Assembly (NCBI RefSeq): GCF_024763615.1
Contig: NC_077222.1
Location: forward strand, 15,810,001-15,874,000
DNA: 64,000 nt
Source of the DNA: Phlebotomus papatasi
Lineage: Eukaryota; Arthropoda; Insecta; Diptera; Psychodidae
Direction of reading: 5' to 3'
Positions 60,246 to 64,000 of this stretch are shown piece by piece. Each line of letters starts with the position of its first letter. Position 1 is the first letter of the stretch. The translations under genes were made by a program, and so were the position numbers. Below the pieces are notes generated by a model, which was given only the letters and a program-made list of their open reading frames with translations, did no database searches and was not told the DNA's origin.

Positions 60246-61838
60246 CATGGAATTAATTATGTACGAAAGGGTAAAAAAAACAACTTTTTTTGCAGCAATT
60301 GGCTTTTGACTTTATTTAACTACCATATTTATTAAACTCTGATATGTTTTGCACAACATGGACAAGGTAATAATTATGCATTTTCATCTAAAAGACATTA
60401 TTTTTCTGCTTATACAGAATTCACACATAAAGTGAGTATTCTCCGTCAAAAATATGTACCTTAATTTATTTATTTTAATCACCAAAAATCACTTTTATTA
60501 TTTGTTTTTTTTTTTAATTTTGCATCCTGATAACTCTGCTAATTAAATTTTGCCACATTGTGATATTTTTGCAAGGAGAGGAAAATGGTTTTATGGTAGA
60601 ATAGAGTCTATGCTATTTTTGCAACTCAGTTCAGGAACCAATTGAACTGAGGGCGAAAATTTTGGGGGCAAAAGACTCTCTTCTTAAGCATTTTGACCTC
60701 ATGAAGAGATGCACAAAATTTGAAGTTATTTAATATAAATTAGTCCTTAGATTTATTCTAACAATTTTTTCTTCATTTTCTTTTGTCATTTTTTTTTTAG
60801 ATTGTCTGTGCTTCTGCAGAACTACTTTTTAATGCGTTTTCGTGAGAATAATTATTTTTTTTATATGGCTTCCTCTTATAGATCACCATCTAAAGCACAA
60901 ATTTGAGGCTTCTGTAACACATTCATTTATAGATTTTCTTTTTTATCTTATATACCTTATCATGTAAGTTTTATTAGTAGTTTTTTTTCCACAATTAACC
61001 TAAGTTTCTCAATATTTGTTTTTCTCTTTATAATACGCGCTTTATTATCTCTTCTATTAGAATGCTATATATTTTGCTCTTTATGGGTAAATCTTGAGAA
61101 TATTGATTTTTAGTTATCTGTCTTTTATATGGCTATAAAACTCGTTAAGAGACTACAGTTAATATTTTTTTTATATGCTTCTGGTTTGCAATGATTTTTT
61201 CTCTAAGTGGTTTTTTTTTCAATCTCTAGATCTTATCTATTAAAAAAAAAACGTAAAATAAAATTTTATATCTAATGTCAAAATCTTTGGTTTTACTAAC
61301 CAATTCATCTCATAAACTGATGGGTGTCTCTTTTTTTAATAAATTGTCACGTGAAACGGACGCTTTCTATAAGATTTCAAAAACACAATTTTTTACGCAT
61401 TTTTTTTTCAAATTTTTTCCACTATATCTAAGGTATAGAAAAATGCAAAAGTATCATAAGAGGTAAATTTTCTTTTTTCTTTTCTTGTATAGAAATTGTG
61501 ACTCCAAAAAGTATTACAAAAATTGATCTTACGAATCTCACTTTTCTTTTTTTTTAAATTACATCTACTTCACATTGATATTTTTTTTTTGTATAATTTA
61601 AAAAGTGTACAGCGACTTTTGTGCCAAATTTCGTAAAAATATAACTTTTTATTCCTTTCTTATTTTTTATTTTCTTTCTCATCTGCACACACAATTCTTT
61701 TTTTCAATTTTGTTTTTTTTTGGTTTCTCTCGTTTGCGTCGTGAAACCTACAAAAATGCTTGAAGTTTTGAAATTTTCGAAACTGCTCGCGTTGTAATTT
61801 TGCGTGTCACCAAAATGTAAAATATAATTTTGTGAAAA
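60246..61838. other. Very T-rich tract (A-rich on the minus strand), UTR-like
   Basis: Its composition closely resembles 20950-22453, with many T runs of 7-12. Immediately upstream on the minus strand (61839-61874) a tiny open segment after a CTCTTAG acceptor-like site ends in TAA. A 3' UTR of a minus-strand gene starting beyond the window is possible. I cannot support it further. Confidence 0.3.
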
Positions 61839-62403
61839 TTAAAGATTAGGGAATCCGTAAGCAGTTTCGTGCACCTAAGAGACTCCAAATGGAGCCTGAA
61901 ATTATACCAAAAGACACGATAGTAATTTTGATAACTAACAAATTAGATTAACATGAATTATGTTCAAGATAGAGGTTATTTTGGAATGTAAGGTTATGTT
62001 GGACCTAACCTAAAAGGAATTGGAAATATTTATTGTGGCAAATTTTATTAAGATATTTTTCAGCAATGTGGAATTGGTGGTAATTATTTGATAGACTAAG
62101 GGGCATGATTTTTCAGAAATTCTTAGAAATTCTCATCCCAGAGGTTATTTTACAATTTTAAAAATGTTTACAATTTGGCTTGTAGGCATGTTTCTGATAT
62201 AACTAAATTCTTCTTTTCTACTTTTCCCAAGAAATACTTTTTTCATTTAAACATCATTTGAAATACCGAATTTCATTGTCTTAATTTTCTCAAGAGTAGA
62301 GTTCGGAATGTGAGGTTATGTCAAATTCGTCAAACTTTAAAAAAGATCTAGAATATCTTGTGTTACAAAATAGCTTAATATCTGAACTATCAGTAACTTA
62401 GCT

Positions 62404-62796
62404 GGAGCCTCAGTGAATCAGTTGGTAGAGTAGTGTCTCTATAACTGTGAGGTCTCGGGTTCGAAACTCGGCAGGTGCAGATTTTTCAGCAGCCGTATCG
62501 AATTAGTCCAGAGAATGGATGAAAAAGTAATGCCAATGCATTGACAATGAACCGCCTAAACAAGAGAGGTTGGTACAGAAACGAGATCGGCCTGAAGAGA
62601 TCTATCGATAAATACACATTCACTGCAACTGATCCAACCAAGGCATACAGAAGCCAAGATATGGAGCTGGAGGACCGCCTTATGGGTTAAGATAGAATGG
62701 AATAATGGGGAGTGCATAATGGGCCCAAATAAGTGGCCTGGATGCAGTGGAACCGATAAAGGTTTAAGCCGACTCATAGACAAATCTTAAATCCTG
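62404..62796 (+). mobile_element. Full-length tRNA-derived SINE with 8-bp target duplication
   Basis: The head resembles a tRNA. A box: CAGTTGGTAGAGT near 62420. B box: GGTTCGAAACT near 62458, both internal RNA polymerase III promoter elements. A roughly 300-bp unrelated body follows, ending ATAGACAAATCTTAAATCCTG. ACTTAGCT flanks it on both sides (62396-62403 and 62797-62804), a clear target duplication. The copy at 23888-24250 lacks the head. The tail is TTAAAT-like rather than poly(A). The presence of both promoter boxes suggests this copy was a competent transcript source. Confidence 0.92.
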
Positions 62797-62804
62797 ACTT
62801 AGCT

Positions 62805-62965
62805 AACCGGTCGGTTGCATCAACTGCTACCGTACGTGCATTTCTTTTGTATCAGCGTTTCGCGCAAGAGGCGACAACGTTTGTATCGTTGCTTCCGTTA
62901 TATGCAGATACGACATCTGTCGATGCAGCCGATATATTGTCACAAAAAATATTTAGTATGAATTG
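62805..62965. other. GC-richer unexplained segment, open on the plus strand
   Basis: From the SINE boundary, about 50 codons stay open (TVRAFLLYQRFAQEATTFVS, then LLPLYADTTSVDAADIL) before a stop at about 62965. The base composition is clearly richer in G and C than the surroundings. I see no splice sites, no start context and no recognisable domain. It could be a relic exon, a transposon fragment or a conserved non-coding element. Confidence 0.3.
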
Positions 62966-63158
62966 ACACAATAAAAATCAAATTCGCAGCACAGAAATTT
63001 TAAGAAATCAAACAAAGATACTTTTGTGGTTCTAATTTATCTACATTGATATTTTTAAGGTTAAAAAGATATCTAATTGCAAAAAAACGTAGCATAGCCA
63101 TACATAGTTAAACTACTTGAAATATAACTTCCAAAATTTATATTATGTGTTTACGTTT

Positions 63159-63188
63159 TGAGGTTATGTCAAGCATAACCTCACATTT
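63159..63188. repeat. Palindrome built on GAGGTTATG
   Basis: TGAGGTTATGTCAAGCATAA and the following CCTCA form a hairpin: TGAGGTTATG and CATAACCTCA around four or five bases. A similar one lies at 63763-63786 (AGGTTAGGTCCAGCATAACC) and a shorter one near 63272 (AGGTTATATAACCT). Confidence 0.6.
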
Positions 63189-64000
63189 AAAAAGAACCAC
63201 ATTCACGGCGCACTATTATTTTCTCATTAGGATTTCCAACTTCCTCTAACGGTAGCCCTTGTAATGTTTTTAGAGGTTATATAACCTTTACTTTTTCCAC
63301 ATTTTCCACTTTTGTGAAACCCAGAGATTTCCTTATGATTATGAGGCTTAATAACGCCATAAATCTAAATGTAATTAAATAATTAGTCCTTTGAAATATT
63401 TTACTTTCCTCGCGTTCTTTGATTGGTTAGATCTTTGAACGCTTTCGTTCGCTAACCATTCACAGAATGTGATGGATGTAGAAAATTTTAATAGAATAAA
63501 TATTTAATTACATGTGGATAAATCTTTACTGTAATATTGCAAAAGAAAAATTTGGATAGATAAAACTGTATTTTTTTTCTTAAATTTAAAATATCTTAAA
63601 ATTTTGTTAAAATATTTCAAGAGTTTTCTTCTTCTTAGTTTAATCATCTCCAAAAATATACTAATACTTTTGAATAAAAGAAAATGTTTTTATTCTACAA
63701 GTTTATTCGGAAAAGAATATCTTAATAATGTATCTGCCACGAATAAAACGTCTGGCTTTTTTAAGGTTAGGTCCAGCATAACCTAATATACTTCAAAATA
63801 AATTTCTAACCATATAAAGAAATAAAGATCAATACTTATGGCACAGTAACCTCTCAAGACCTGGATATTCATAGTTTTTGGTGCCCTATTCGAAAATTCT
63901 TGTATTGTTTTTACAAATTCTAAATTGACTATCAATCATCTTCTCCATGGAGAAATATAGAGTGTATAATACTTCTACAACTATTGTGATTATTACACCA

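Noticed and set aside
1..64000. CRISPR arrays, bacterial operons, intact viral genes or toxin genes
   Set aside because: None seen. The repeats are insect-type MITEs, satellites and SINEs, and the genes are spliced animal genes.

Overview
This window is strongly AT-rich nuclear DNA from an animal, most likely an insect. It has spliced genes with GT-AG introns, low gene density and long introns full of small inverted-repeat transposons. The protein types, the DRE-like promoter motifs (TATCGATA) and one very short 46-nt intron fit a dipteran. A lower dipteran such as a sand fly is my guess, and nothing here proves it. I recognise three genes with confidence.

Layout. (1) 1-3740, plus strand: a repeat-filled intron followed by the last two coding exons of a nicotinamide mononucleotide adenylyltransferase (NMNAT); its 5' exons lie before the window. 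(2) 3741-13281: gene-poor repeats, including a 328-bp MITE and a near-perfect 310-bp foldback. (3) 13282-14302, minus strand: a complete two-exon beta-1,4-galactosyltransferase 7 (B4GALT7). (4) 14303-28900: intergenic DNA with MITEs of hAT, Tc1/mariner-pogo and piggyBac-like type, decayed pogo-type and P-element-type transposases, an array of GGGCGTGG-bearing repeats interrupted by a SINE, and a 1.9-kb inverted-repeat element holding a 30-bp minisatellite. (5) 29448-55.3 kb, minus strand: a complete FAM120-family gene with seven coding exons (1104 codons), a probable 5' UTR intron and DRE-like promoter motifs. Its introns of 3.4-5.8 kb hold many nested MITEs and a tandem array of about 160 bp. 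(6) 55.4-64 kb: intergenic, with two roughly 1.1-kb MITEs that each contain another element, a T-rich UTR-like tract, a full-length tRNA-derived SINE with an 8-bp target duplication, an unexplained GC-richer open segment and palindromes built on AGGTTATG.

The three genes are functionally unrelated: NAD+ synthesis and axon maintenance, the glycosaminoglycan linker of proteoglycans, and an XPG-like RNA-binding scaffold. There is no operon or cluster logic. The most distinctive feature is the density and nesting of short TA-, TTAA- and 8-bp-target elements, in which successive insertions can be read as a relative chronology. I found no CRISPR, no intact transposase, no viral gene and no convincing new multi-gene system. 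The strongest leads are the unspliced NMNAT stop codon, the 21-nt alternative acceptor in FAM120, the satellite inside a FAM120 intron, the GGGCGTGG array and the minisatellite-bearing element.
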